From: Diacronema lutheri
Taxonomy: Eukaryota > Haptophyta > Pavlovophyceae > Pavlovales > Pavlovaceae
Assembly (NCBI GenBank): GCA_019448385.1
Contig: JAGTXO010000012.1
Span: 828,501-892,500, forward strand
Reading direction: 5' to 3'
Length of the DNA: 64,000 nt
Within the stretch, counting starts at the first letter, position 1, and each line of letters starts with the position of its first letter. The translations under genes were made by a program, and so were the position numbers. Shown here in pieces: positions 31,839 through 41,281 of the stretch. The notes beneath the pieces are model-generated. The model saw only the letters and a list, made by a program, of their open reading frames with translations, was not told the origin of the DNA and searched no databases.

Positions 31839-33336
31839 ATGATGCCGCCGGTGGTGTCGCAGGTGGTGAAGGGGACACATGCGTTTGCTGTCCACGAGCG
31901 GTACGTGCTGCACGAGGTGGTCGGGCAAGGCGCACAGGGCATCATCTGCGCGGCCGTGGACAGGCATGCGCCGCCCGGCGCGAACACGGTGGCGATCAAG
32001 AAGGTGAGCAACGTGTTTGATGACCAGATGGCGGCCAAGCGTCTGCTGCGCGAGATCCAGTTACTCCGGCACTTTCATCACGACAACATCCTCCGACTGC
32101 GCGTGCGCGCGCGGCGCACGCGCGCGCGCTGCGCTCTACTGCGCCGCCGTCGCGTTCGCGAGGCGGCGCGCCGCGCGGCCGGCGCGGCGCGGGCCGTTGA
32201 GCGGCGCGCGCCGCGCGCGTGCGCGCAGGATCTGAGCGTGCATGGCTCGGACATCTACATGTACACCGAGTTGATGGACTGCGACCTGCACTTTGTGATC
32301 TCTTCCGGCCAAACGCTCTCCGACGACCATATCCAGTACTTCCTCTTCCAGCTGCTCCTCGGCCTGCACCACATACACCTGGCGGGCGTGGTGCACCGCG
32401 ACCTCAAGCCGCACAACATCCTGCTCAACAAGGACTGCGAGCTGCGCATCTGCGACTTTGGACTCGCGCGCCACCTCGCCGTGCCGGACGGCGGCCAGGC
32501 CGGCGGGGGCGCGTCGCCCGACGATCAGCGGCTACTCACCATTTACGTGACGACGCGCTGGTACCGCGCGCCCGAGCTGCTCTGCTTCAACGAGAGCTAC
32601 TCGACCGCCGTCGACATCTGGTCCGTCGGGTGCATCCTCGCTGAGATGCTCGGCAGGCACGCGCTCTTCCCCGGGCGTGATTACCTTGATCAGATCAAGC
32701 TCATCATCACCTGCCTCGGCACGCCCTCGCCCTCCGACCTCGCCACGCTGAAGAACCAGCGCGCGGCGCACTACGTCCAACGATTACCGCCCTGCGCAAA
32801 GATGGACTTTCAGGTGCGTGCGCGCACGCGGCGCAGCGGCGCGCCGCGCCGCGCGGTTGGGCTCGCGCGGGGTCGTGTGTGCGCACAGATGGACTCTCGG
32901 AGGTGTGCGCGCAGTTGGGCTCGCGGCCTGCGCGCCGCGGACCGCGCCCACGTCGACGCCGCGCCACGCACGCGGGCTGCGCGCCGCCGCGCAGACGATC
33001 TACCCCAACGCCAGCCATGACGCCCTTGACCTACTCGAGCGCTTGCTTCAGTTCGACCCGGCGCGCAGGTGCACGGCGGCGGACGCGCTCCGCCATCCTT
33101 ACCTGAGCGCTTACCACGACGAGGTGATCGAGCTGCCGAACGCGCAGGCGCACGCGAGCACCGGCCGGCTCTTCGAGCCGAGCGTGACCAGCTCGCTCGA
33201 CGCCCTGCGCGAGCTCATCCTCGCCGAGGCGAGCGACTTTGGCGAGCGCACGCAGCGGCAGCAGCAGCAGCACGCGTGCGCCGCGGCGGTCGGCCAGTCG
33301 CCGTACGCCCAGCCGCACATCCTGTCCGAGTCGTGA
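31839..33336 (+). CDS. MAP kinase with a TIY activation motif
   Basis: Exons 31839-32102, 32229-32813 and 32995-33336; introns of 126 and 181 nt, phase 0; 396 aa. All catalytic elements are present: Gly loop [13 protein letters not shown], Lys in [29 protein letters not shown], and a CMGC pattern ([39 protein letters not shown]). The activation loop reads [18 protein letters not shown], so the TxY phosphorylation motif is TIY where ERK has TEY, p38 TGY and plant kinases TEY/TDY. It should be a proline-directed Ser/Thr kinase activated by a MEK. The C-terminal tail is Gln-rich. The neighbour at 34584-36347 is a degenerate relative. Confidence 0.92.
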
Positions 33337-33450
33337 CCGGCGCCAGCAAGTGGAGGCGTGTCGGCCCTCCAGTCTCCTCCAGCCGCTTTTGAAAACACTG
33401 TGCCGTCCGCCGACGCCGTCCGTCCGTCAGTCCAGTGCCTCGCACGCGAC

Positions 33451-34524
33451 ATGCTGGCCCTCGTCGCGGCGGCCTGTGCGCTGGTGGAGCCACGCGCGGC
33501 GCCTGGCTGCGCGTGCTGGCGAAGGGTGGTGCTCGCGCCGGGCCGCCGCCACCGCGTCGGCGTGCAGCTCGCGCTGCCGGCCGGCGTGGATGGAATGGGC
33601 GCCGCAGAGCTCATGCGCCTGCTCAACCGCGCTCCCCGCGGCCGGGGCCGCTGGGCGGAGGACGAGTGGACACGGCTGTACGAGGGCGCCCGGGATCGCG
33701 GGATGCTTTCAGGCTTTGGCAGCGTGCGCCCGCCGCCCCTGTCCGACGCGGTCTCCACTGGCAGCCTCGAGGTTGCGACGGGCCTCGCCGCGTGCGCATT
33801 TGCTCCGAACGCCTCGCCGCCGTGGACGTCCGCGTGCGCGGCCCTTGCGCTCATGTGCATCGAGGTCAGCTGGCTCGTCCGGCACGGTGCGCCGAGCGTG
33901 TGGCCGGCCGCGCTCTCACTCGCCATGTTTGGCCTCTGGCTCGACCAGACGCTCTTTGGCTGCGCGCTCACGCTCGCCGCCGTGCGCACGCTCGATCCGC
34001 CGACGCATGCGCGCTTTGCGTCGCACGAGGCCGCTCACTTTCTCGTTGGCTTTCTGCTCGGGCTGCCCGTGACGGGTGTCTTCATGAGGGGGCGGCTGCT
34101 GACCATGAAGCCGCCGGGGGTGGAGGTGCTCGCGCCCGACGTCGCGCAGCCGGGCGCGCACTGCGGCGCGCTGACGGACGCACAACTCTCCCGGGTGGGT
34201 ACGATGCTCATGGCGGGCGTGGCGGCCGAAGCGCTCCACTTTTCGAACGCAAGGCGCGGATCGGACGATGTGGCCCGCTTCCAGGCGCTCGTCAACGCTG
34301 CACGACCCGACTGGGGCGAGGGGCGCGCGCTCGGCGCCGCGCGCTGCTCGATTCGCAATGCCGTCCGGCTGCTCGCCGAGTACGAGGACGTGCATCGGGC
34401 GCTCACCGCCGCGCTTCAGGCAGGCGCGCCCCTCGGCGACTGTGTCGCGACAGTGGAGCTGAGTCTGCAGCAGCGCGAGGTGCCGCGTACGTCCAAGACA
34501 AAATGCCGCACCGGGCGCACGTGA
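33451..34524 (+). CDS. M41-like membrane protein (zinc-site HEAAH), plastid-type
   Basis: Single exon, 357 aa; the first ATG in frame is 33451. The N-terminus resembles a targeting sequence. There are hydrophobic helices around residues 130-190, then ASHEAAHFLVGFLLGLPVTG, an HExxH zinc-protease motif placed as in FtsH-related M41 peptidases but without any AAA+ ATPase domain. A later GTMLMAGVAAEALHF segment corresponds to the region that supplies the third ligand in M41. Such ATPase-less relatives occur in cyanobacteria and plastids. Function is unproven; a thylakoid or envelope protease is an inference. It lies between a MAPK and a pseudokinase on this strand arrangement, apparently unrelated. 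Confidence 0.72.
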   Translation: MLALVAAACALVEPRAAPGCACWRRVVLAPGRRHRVGVQLALPAGVDGMGAAELMRLLNRAPRGRGRWAEDEWTRLYEGARDRGMLSGFGSVRPPPLSDAVSTGSLEVATGLAACAFAPNASPPWTSACAALALMCIEVSWLVRHGAPSVWPAALSLAMFGLWLDQTLFGCALTLAAVRTLDPPTHARFASHEAAHFLVGFLLGLPVTGVFMRGRLLTMKPPGVEVLAPDVAQPGAHCGALTDAQLSRVGTMLMAGVAAEALHFSNARRGSDDVARFQALVNAARPDWGEGRALGAARCSIRNAVRLLAEYEDVHRALTAALQAGAPLGDCVATVELSLQQREVPRTSKTKCRTGRT

Positions 34525-34583
34525 TTCGTCGCATGTGCTTTCAAGACAACATCTTCCCAGCGCGCGATCAGGCCCTCGGCCGC

Positions 34584-36347
34584 CTAAACGCCGCGACAGC
34601 GGCCGTGCCGGTGCTTGGGCGCGAGGATGCGCACGTCGTGCAGCAGCTTGAGCACGGCGGACACGCTCTCAAACTCGCCGCCACCGCCGCCGCCAAACTC
34701 AGCGGACCGCGCGCGGCCGGTGCACAGCCCGTCGGCAGACGGGTGGAGCTCGGAAAGCTCGCGGATCAGGTGCGCGGCGACGGAGCGCACAGCCGGCCCG
34801 TCAAGCGGCTCGGCCCACGCAGGCGGCGACGCGCGCCAGCGCAGGCCGTCGACGAGGCGACGGAGCGCGCCCACGCCGGGTGGAGCCAACGTATTGAGCC
34901 CCGCTCGGAGCGCCTCGCCTACGCGCTGCCGCAGCAGCGGCAGCTCGCCGAGCGCGCCAAACGATGCGGGCGCGGCGAGGATGCCGTCGACCGAGAGCAG
35001 CCGCTCGTCGGGCAACATCGCGCAGAGCGCGTCATCGAGCCGCTGCCGCGGCTCCTCGTCGCCGCCCGCGCCGTCGCGCGCGGCCGACGGCCGGCGGCGC
35101 GCCGCGGGCGCGCCGCTGCGCGTGACAGTAGCGACGAGCAGCGCGCGGAGCGCGAGCTGCTCGAGCGACGGCGCGCCCGCGGCGTGCTCGCCCTCGTGCG
35201 CGCGCGCGCCGGGCCTGAGCCACATCGCGGGAGGTGGTGCGGCAGGCGTGCCATGGAGCGCAGTTCGCTCTTCCCACATGGCAATCCGCAGGTCGTCCTC
35301 GGGCGAAAGGCCGATCGCCTCGATGGTGCGGAAGCGGAACGGGCGGACCGTCTCCTCGCCGCGCGTGTCGGCTGCCACGCGCTCGGCCGCGGCTGTGCGC
35401 TCCTCTGCGAGCGCCGCGAACGCGGGCAGGCAGAGCGCGCTCGACACAGTCGCTCGCTCGGCGGGCGCAAACCGCACGAGCCGCTCCACCACGTCGAGCG
35501 TCTGCGGCGGTGCGCCGGGCATACGGTCGGCAAGCGTCGCGAACGGCCTCTGCGGCAGCGACTCGAGGTGCGCGCGCGCCCGGCCGTTACTCACCCAGCC
35601 CGCGAGCTGCGCGCCGTGGGGCGTGCCGAGGAGCTCGGCCATCTGAGCGAGGTGCGCGCCGTGAGGGGCGCGCTGGAAGAGCGGCCGGCGCTGCAGCAGC
35701 TCGGCGATGATGCAGCCGAGCGACCACGCGTCCGCCGCTGCCCCCCAGCGCTCGCCGAGCAGCCGCTCGGGCGCCGCGTACGCGCAGAGCGGCGGGATGG
35801 CCGCATCGCACTCGCGGGGGGCGCGCTGCAGCTCAGCGATCTCGCGGCAGCACGCGAGCTCGGTGACGCACACCTCGCAGCGCGCGCCGACGAGGATGCA
35901 CGCGGGGCTCAACGAGCCGTGCGCCACGCCCGCGCGGTGCAGCACGTCCACGCCCGCGAGCATCTGGAAGGCGATGCACGCGACGAGCCCGCCGCTCAGC
36001 TCCGTGCCCGACGCGAGCACCGCGTGCAGGTCGTACTCGAGCCAGCGGTAGACGCGGTAGAAGTCGAGCCAGCGCGCGCCCGCGCTGTCGTCGTAGAGCA
36101 CCGCCTCGAGCGTGCTCGCGTTGCTGTGCGCGCGCAGCTCGCGTAGCAGCTGCGTCTCGCGCACGGTCTCGATCGTGAGTGCGCTGCCAAAGAGCGACGA
36201 CGAGATGCGCTCGAGGCGCACGGACGCGCCCGTCACGGTGTCCGTGGCGAGGTACTCGCGCGCGCGCGCCGAGCGACGCAACAGCTTGCGCACGCCGTAC
36301 CGCCCATGCAACACGCCCAGCGGGAAGCGGGCCTGTGCAGATTCCAT
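34584..36347 (-). CDS. MAPK/CDK-like pseudokinase
   Basis: Single exon, 587 aa from ATG 36347 (MESAQARFPLGVLHGRYG). The kinase fold is recognisable over residues 10-310: an N-lobe with ATDTVTGASVRLERI, ETQLLRELRAHSN, a C-lobe with AAPERLLGERW and AWSLGCIIAELLQRRPLF, and the CMGC-like AELLGTPHGAQL. Catalytic residues are lost: the VAIK Lys is replaced (VRLERI), HRDLKPEN reads HGSLSPAC, DFG reads TEL, and the Gly loop is LLRRSARARE. It therefore cannot be a standard kinase and may be a scaffold or allosteric partner. The C-terminal ~250 residues are helical and unassigned. It shares a 127-bp promoter with the TPR-SAM gene. Confidence 0.85.
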   Translation of the reverse strand: MESAQARFPLGVLHGRYGVRKLLRRSARAREYLATDTVTGASVRLERISSSLFGSALTIETVRETQLLRELRAHSNASTLEAVLYDDSAGARWLDFYRVYRWLEYDLHAVLASGTELSGGLVACIAFQMLAGVDVLHRAGVAHGSLSPACILVGARCEVCVTELACCREIAELQRAPRECDAAIPPLCAYAAPERLLGERWGAAADAWSLGCIIAELLQRRPLFQRAPHGAHLAQMAELLGTPHGAQLAGWVSNGRARAHLESLPQRPFATLADRMPGAPPQTLDVVERLVRFAPAERATVSSALCLPAFAALAEERTAAAERVAADTRGEETVRPFRFRTIEAIGLSPEDDLRIAMWEERTALHGTPAAPPPAMWLRPGARAHEGEHAAGAPSLEQLALRALLVATVTRSGAPAARRRPSAARDGAGGDEEPRQRLDDALCAMLPDERLLSVDGILAAPASFGALGELPLLRQRVGEALRAGLNTLAPPGVGALRRLVDGLRWRASPPAWAEPLDGPAVRSVAAHLIRELSELHPSADGLCTGRARSAEFGGGGGGEFESVSAVLKLLHDVRILAPKHRHGRCRGV

Positions 36348-36385
36348 CCTCCGGGGTTGGCCGGCGATGGGCGGATAATGATCGG

Positions 36386-36398
36386 TATAATAATAAAT
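36386..36398. promoter_or_regulatory. AT-rich TATA-like block in a bidirectional promoter
   Basis: TATAATAATAAAT lies in the 127 bp between the pseudokinase ATG (36347, minus) and the TPR-SAM ATG (36475, plus). A second AT-rich piece, GATAATAAAG, follows at about 36422. These are the only AT-rich runs nearby. Confidence 0.35.
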
Positions 36399-36474
36399 GG
36401 GGGTTCCATGGGTATGGGTGGTGATAATAAAGTGAAGAAACTGGAAACCTGACCGACCGTTTCCCTCTGGCGCT

Positions 36475-38736
36475 ATGCGACGGCACGTCCAGTCGGCGAA
36501 GGTGCGGCGAAGCCCGAGCGCCCCGGTCGGCCGTCCCGCCTCGGCGGGCGCGGCCGGCAAGGGGCTCGCGATGATGATGCAGCTACACGAGCCGCCCGCG
36601 CGCGGCTCACCCGCCGCAGAGACGCTCTTCCAGCTGACGCCGCTCGACTTTGAGCCGCTCGGCGCGCTCATGCGCGAGCGCGTCGACGCGGGCCTCGCGC
36701 CGGAGACAGGGGCGGCGGGCGCGCTCGCGGCGGACGCGTACATCCTGCACGACTATGAGCGCGCGGTTGACGAGTGGACGCGCGCGCTCGTCGGCGAGCA
36801 GTCGATCGCGCGACTGTGCTACCTATATCGGCACCGTGCGGCCGCCTTCCTTCACCTCGGCCAGCTGGACGCCGCGCTCAAGGACGTGAACCGGTGCTTA
36901 CAACACCAGCCGACGGCCTTCGACGCGCTCGCGCTCCGCGCCGACGTGCTCGAGCGGCAGGGCGCCGACGCTCATCTCGTCCTCGCCGCCTACTCCAACG
37001 CGCTCCGGCGCCAACCGAGCAGCGGCCGCATACTCAGCAAGTTTGCCCTCGCCGCGCAGCGCGTGGACGGGTGCGCGATCGCGCGTCGGCTGGGCTGGCC
37101 GCCGCCGCCGCGGGGCGAAGGCGTGCGCGACGCGTCCGCCGACGGCGTCGCGGGCAGCTCGTTGCCGCTCGCCGCGTTCATCGCGTCGGCGACCGCGTCG
37201 ATCGTGCGTCCGCTGTTTTGCATCGCGCTGCGGCCGAGGCGCGGGCACGCGGAGCTTGCGCTCAGCTGCCTCGCGACCGAGTCGTGGGGCGCGGCCGATG
37301 TGCTTGCCTTTTTGCCGCCCTCGCCGATCGCGCTCGGCGGCGCGAGCGGCGCGGACGTCGGCGCTGGCGGCGCCGCGCCAACGATGGCGGTCGGCTCGGC
37401 GTGCACGCAGCACGCGGCCCTGCCGTCCGCGTGCGCGCGCGTGGGCGCGGGCGGCGGCCGGCTCTCGCTGAGCAAGCTCGAGCGGCTGTCGGACTGCCTG
37501 CTGACGCTCACCGTCTCTCACCACGATGGCGGCCGCATCGAGATCCTTTCCAACAACGCGGCGCGCGCGGACGGGTTTGCGCGCGCGCTGCTGCTGCAGC
37601 AGCCGCCATCGTACCGCGCGCCGCACGACTTCGACGTGAGCTGCTACGGTTGGCTCGCGGCGGATGCGGGCGCGTCGCGCCGCTTCTGCGCCGCCCTCGC
37701 CGCCGCGAATGAGCGTTACGACGCGGTCGTCGATCGCGCGCGCCGCGTCGGCCCCGAGCGCGCTGGCCGCGCGTTTGGTGGTGGCGGCGGCGGCGGCGGC
37801 GGCGCGGGCGGCGGCGGTGACGACGAGGGCGGCGACGGTGCGGGCGATCGCTCAGGCCGCTCGCCACTCACACTCTCCTCCGAGCAGGCGCGCGAGCTCA
37901 CGCGCTGGCTCGGCGAGCTCGGACTCGAAACGCACGCGGCAGCCCTCATCGCGCAGGGCGTCTCCCTCTCCGCGCCGCTCGGCCTGACCGACGACGACCT
38001 CAGCGCGATCGGTATCGTCGACGCGACGGAGCGGCAGCGCATCGCCGAGGGGCACGCATCGCAGGTGCGGCTGCGCAGTCTGCGCGAGCAGCTCACGCAG
38101 TCCGAGGCGCGCGCCGAGCGGCTCCTCGTCCGCCTCGCCGACGCGGAGGCGCGCGCGAGCACCGAAGCGCACGCGGCCAAGGCGGCGACGGGCGCGCTGC
38201 AGGAGATGACCGCGGCACTCGCAAAGGAGCACGACGAGACGACGGTGCTGCGCCGGCGTGGCGTGCAGCTCGACGCGCGCATCGCAAACGACGCGGCGCG
38301 CCAGCGCGAGCTCGAGAAGCGCGTCGACCACTTCCTCGGCGACGCTGACGAGCTGATCGAGTCGACGGCGCACCTCAACCAGACGCTCCGCTCCGCCTTT
38401 TACGACCACCGCAAGCAGATCGAGCAGCGGACGGTGCAGTGCATCAGCCGATTCACCGGCGAGCACACCAGCGCCTCGGGCCTCGCGCCGCACGTCCGGC
38501 TCGGCCTGCGCGCGTTCGCGCATGGCACGCCGCTCGGTCACACGCCGCCGCACACGGGCCGGCCGCCGGCATCGCCCACCGCGCAGCTTGGGCTGCTCGC
38601 GCCGGGCAGCGCGCGCTCGTCGCGCTCCTCCGCGTCTGGCGCCGCCAGTGCGGTCGGCGCGCTCCGTCCGCGCTCCGCCGCGTCCGTCTCGGGTGACGCG
38701 GGCGGCCGGTCACCCACCACCGCCCCTCAGAGGTGA
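36475..38736 (+). CDS. TPR and SAM domain protein with C-terminal coiled coil
   Basis: Single exon, 753 aa. TPR-like helices lie at residues ~85-180 (AADAYILHDYERAVDEWTRA, RHRAAAFLHLGQLDAALKDV, AFDALALRADVLERQGADAH). A middle region of ~250 residues is unassigned and ends in a Gly-rich linker. A SAM domain lies at ~465-525 (ELTRWLGELGLETHAAALIA, GLTDDDLSAIGIVDATERQR), followed by a coiled coil to ~660 and a Ser/Ala/Pro tail. TPR plus SAM suggests a scaffold; no enzyme motif is seen. Its stop overlaps no certain gene; what follows to 39225 is unresolved. Confidence 0.75.
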   Translation: MRRHVQSAKVRRSPSAPVGRPASAGAAGKGLAMMMQLHEPPARGSPAAETLFQLTPLDFEPLGALMRERVDAGLAPETGAAGALAADAYILHDYERAVDEWTRALVGEQSIARLCYLYRHRAAAFLHLGQLDAALKDVNRCLQHQPTAFDALALRADVLERQGADAHLVLAAYSNALRRQPSSGRILSKFALAAQRVDGCAIARRLGWPPPPRGEGVRDASADGVAGSSLPLAAFIASATASIVRPLFCIALRPRRGHAELALSCLATESWGAADVLAFLPPSPIALGGASGADVGAGGAAPTMAVGSACTQHAALPSACARVGAGGGRLSLSKLERLSDCLLTLTVSHHDGGRIEILSNNAARADGFARALLLQQPPSYRAPHDFDVSCYGWLAADAGASRRFCAALAAANERYDAVVDRARRVGPERAGRAFGGGGGGGGGAGGGGDDEGGDGAGDRSGRSPLTLSSEQARELTRWLGELGLETHAAALIAQGVSLSAPLGLTDDDLSAIGIVDATERQRIAEGHASQVRLRSLREQLTQSEARAERLLVRLADAEARASTEAHAAKAATGALQEMTAALAKEHDETTVLRRRGVQLDARIANDAARQRELEKRVDHFLGDADELIESTAHLNQTLRSAFYDHRKQIEQRTVQCISRFTGEHTSASGLAPHVRLGLRAFAHGTPLGHTPPHTGRPPASPTAQLGLLAPGSARSSRSSASGAASAVGALRPRSAASVSGDAGGRSPTTAPQR

Positions 38737-39225
38737 ATGTGCGCATCGACGGGACCGAGAGCGCTGTCAGCGCAGATCGGCCTGGGAAGATCAATGGTTC
38801 CCAGCGCACCGCTGTGCCCGTCACGCCGCGCGCGAGAGCGCCGATCGGCCAGCCAAGCGCCCAGGCCTCGCTCGACCGCTTCCGCGGCGACACGAGACTG
38901 CGCGCATGCGAGAGCCGGCGGCTTAGATCGGCCGCGCCGCATTGCAAGCCGCCGGCCACGTAAAACGCCGGCACGCACAGCAGCTCGCCGAGATCGCCGC
39001 CCTTCCGCGCGGTGCGGTTCCGCTAGTACGGCGTGCGGTACGCGCGCTCGTATGGCGGCCTGCGCGTGACGATGTCGGGCGCGAAGCGCAGCGCAATGGC
39101 GTGCAGATCCGCGCCGCTGCGCACCGCGCTGTGCGACGTCCATAACGCATCGTCTTCTCAAGTCGACACGACGCGCGCGACGCCGAGCACGGCGACCACG
39201 CGCTCGCGCTGTGCGCCCGTCCACG
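38737..39225. other. unresolved stretch, possible small minus-strand gene
   Basis: There are 489 nt between the TPR-SAM stop and the MOSC ATG. On the minus strand, the frame whose codons end at 39023 reads DLHAIALRFAPDIVTRRPPY and then a TAG; after that stop the same frame continues with unusually balanced composition (CVPAFYVAGGL, ALGWPIGALARGV, LTALSVPSMRTFTSEG). A short exon from ATG 39150 spliced at GTGCGC...GCGCAG is possible. I could not find one exon set that removes the stop and matches a family. By analogy with the other divergent pairs, a minus gene starting about 75 bp from MOSC is likely. Confidence 0.35.
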
Positions 39226-40344
39226 ATGGCGCTGCGGCTGGTGTGCTGCGCTGGCGCGGGCGTGGGGGCGATCCTGCTAGCGCGCCGGGTGCTGCGCGCA
39301 CGGCGCGCGGCGGCCGCGCTGGAGTGCGTGGATGAGCCCGACGCTGCGCCGCCGAACGGACCCGCGCCGCACGCCGTCCGCTCGCTGCACGTGTTTCCGG
39401 TAAAATCGTGCGCGGGCGTCGCCGTCGAGTCGCTCGACCTCGACGCGTGGGGCATCGTGGGCGACCGGAGGTTTATGGTGTACCGGCCAGGCGCGACTCC
39501 GCGCTTCGTCACGCAGCGCCAGCTTGCCAAGATGGCGCTCGTCGAGGCGTGCGTGCGCAGCGCGGAGGACGGCGGCGGTCTCCTCCTCTCGTTGCGCTCG
39601 CGCATCCCGCACGGGCCGCGCCACGCGTGGGGCCTCTCGCCGTTCGCGCCGCGCGCGCGCCTGGACGTGCGCATTGACCTGCGCATAGCGCACAGCCTGC
39701 CCGCAGTGCGCGTCGGCATCTGGGACGACACGGTCGACGCGCGCGACGTCGGCGACGACGCGGCGCGCTGGCTGTCGGCGCAGTTACGCGAGGCCGTGCG
39801 CCTCTGCTGGGCGGCCCCTGACTTCCAACGACCGGTCGACGCGCGGTACACGCCGGCGTACGCGCTGCGCGCGGGCGGTACGCTGCCGCAGGTCGCGTTT
39901 GGCGACGGCTACCCACTGCTCCTCGCGTCGACCGCGTCGCTGCGCCGGCTGAACGTCGCGATCGTCGCGGCGGGGGGCGCGGCCGTGCCCATGAGCCGCT
40001 TCCGCGCCAACGTGGTCGTGTCGTGCGAGCAGCCGTTCGAGGAGGACCGGTGGAAGCGCGTGCGGATCGGCGACGTGGAGTTTGCCGTCGTCAAGGGCTG
40101 CAGCCGTTGCAAGATCCCAACAATCGACCAACGCACTGCCGCGGTCGCGCCCGGCCCGGGCGGACGTGGGCTCGGCGAGCCGCACGTGACGCTGCGCAAG
40201 TTCCGCAAGCGCGGCGATGATGTGTACTTTGGACAGAATCTCGTGCCGCTCGCCACGTCCGGCACGATCAGGCACGGCGACAGCGTTGTCGTGCTCGAGC
40301 GGGGCGAGCCCACCTGGGACTGCCACGCCGTGCCGGCGGAATGA
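39226..40344 (+). CDS. MOSC-domain molybdenum protein (mARC-like)
   Basis: Single exon, 372 aa. An N-terminal anchor helix (RLVCCAGAGVGAILLARRVL) matches the outer-membrane anchoring of mARC. The MOSC N-terminal barrel gives SLHVFPVKSCAGVAVESLDL, GIVGDRRFMVYRPGATPRFV and TQRQLAKMALVEA. The C-terminal MOSC domain has FGDGYPLLLASTASLRRLN, MSRFRANVVVSC, and KGCSRCKIPTIDQRTA with the Cys that binds molybdenum in mARC. Such enzymes reduce N-hydroxylated compounds using electrons from cytochrome b5. An organelle outer membrane is inferred. There is no visible intron. Confidence 0.87.
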   Translation: MALRLVCCAGAGVGAILLARRVLRARRAAAALECVDEPDAAPPNGPAPHAVRSLHVFPVKSCAGVAVESLDLDAWGIVGDRRFMVYRPGATPRFVTQRQLAKMALVEACVRSAEDGGGLLLSLRSRIPHGPRHAWGLSPFAPRARLDVRIDLRIAHSLPAVRVGIWDDTVDARDVGDDAARWLSAQLREAVRLCWAAPDFQRPVDARYTPAYALRAGGTLPQVAFGDGYPLLLASTASLRRLNVAIVAAGGAAVPMSRFRANVVVSCEQPFEEDRWKRVRIGDVEFAVVKGCSRCKIPTIDQRTAAVAPGPGGRGLGEPHVTLRKFRKRGDDVYFGQNLVPLATSGTIRHGDSVVVLERGEPTWDCHAVPAE

Positions 40345-40563
40345 GGGCGGGTGCATGTCCGGGCGGCAGGGCGCGGGCGGAGGACACTGGGAGCCAGCCG
40401 TCCAGTTGAGCACTGGGCGCGGGCGGTGGGCTGGTGGCTCATCGGCATCGCGTGGAACCGGACACCCGGTTCCCGTCAGTTTTCGGTGTGCAGTGTACTG
40501 TGTACAGACACTGTGGCAATTCCGCCTTGACCGTTCGAGGGACGGTGCGGGCGCGAAGCGGCG

Positions 40564-41245
40564 ATGGTGCCGCTGCTCCTCGTCCTGATCGCGGGCTCAG
40601 GCTCGGTCGGCCCCCGTTCGACCGCGCCGCGTCTTCGAGTGCCACACTTCGTGGCGATGTCCAGCTCGTTTGCCGCCCTCCCTCCGGCGGACGACAGCGA
40701 CACGAGCGACGCCTCCCGGCGCGGCAGCGAGGCAGTACAGCATTTCGACGTGCCGCTCCTCACAAACTTTCGGCGCTCGATGCACCTGTCCTTCACGTGC
40801 AATGTGTGTGAGACGCGAAGCAAGAAGCGAATCAACCGTACGGCTGCGCCGCGCCGACCGCTTCCGTCCAGCGTCCGCGCATCCGCCGCTTTCCGCTCAC
40901 ACGCCTCCCGCGCTCGAGGCCACGACTGCCTTTCCCAGGCGACGCTTACTACAATGGGATCGTGATCGTGCGCTGTGATACGTGCAATTCCAACCATTTG
41001 ATCGCCGATCACCTCGGCTGGGTGCGCGCAGATTCCGCGCGCGCGCGCCCGTGCGAGCGCAAATGAGAGCTGACCGCCGCGCCGCACAAGCCGCGTCGCA
41101 GGTGGAGCGCGACTTTGGCTCGCTGGAGGACTGGGCGGAACGGCAGACGGACCAGCAGGTGAGCAAGTACACCGACGACGACGGCGTTCAGGCGACGTGG
41201 ATCTCGTCCGTCGAGGGGCTCCCCCCGCCAGACCTGGGTCAATGA
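40564..41245 (+). CDS. DNL-type zinc finger protein (Zim17/HEP family)
   Basis: Exons 40564-40837, 40939-41021 and 41102-41245; introns of 101 and 80 nt; 166 aa. The zinc ribbon is rebuilt across intron 1: [15 protein letters not shown] plus [20 protein letters not shown], then LIADHLGW, giving two CxxC pairs and the DNL-type 'IADHLGW' signature. Family members keep mitochondrial or plastid Hsp70 soluble. The N-terminus ([18 protein letters not shown]) looks like a signal peptide, which with the following Ser-rich region would suit plastid import here. The C-terminal exon ([14 protein letters not shown]...) is less conserved. Its stop is 36 bp from that of MFAP1. Confidence 0.88.
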
Positions 41246-41281
41246 CGGGACTCACCGACACTCGCCCACTCAACGCGAGGC

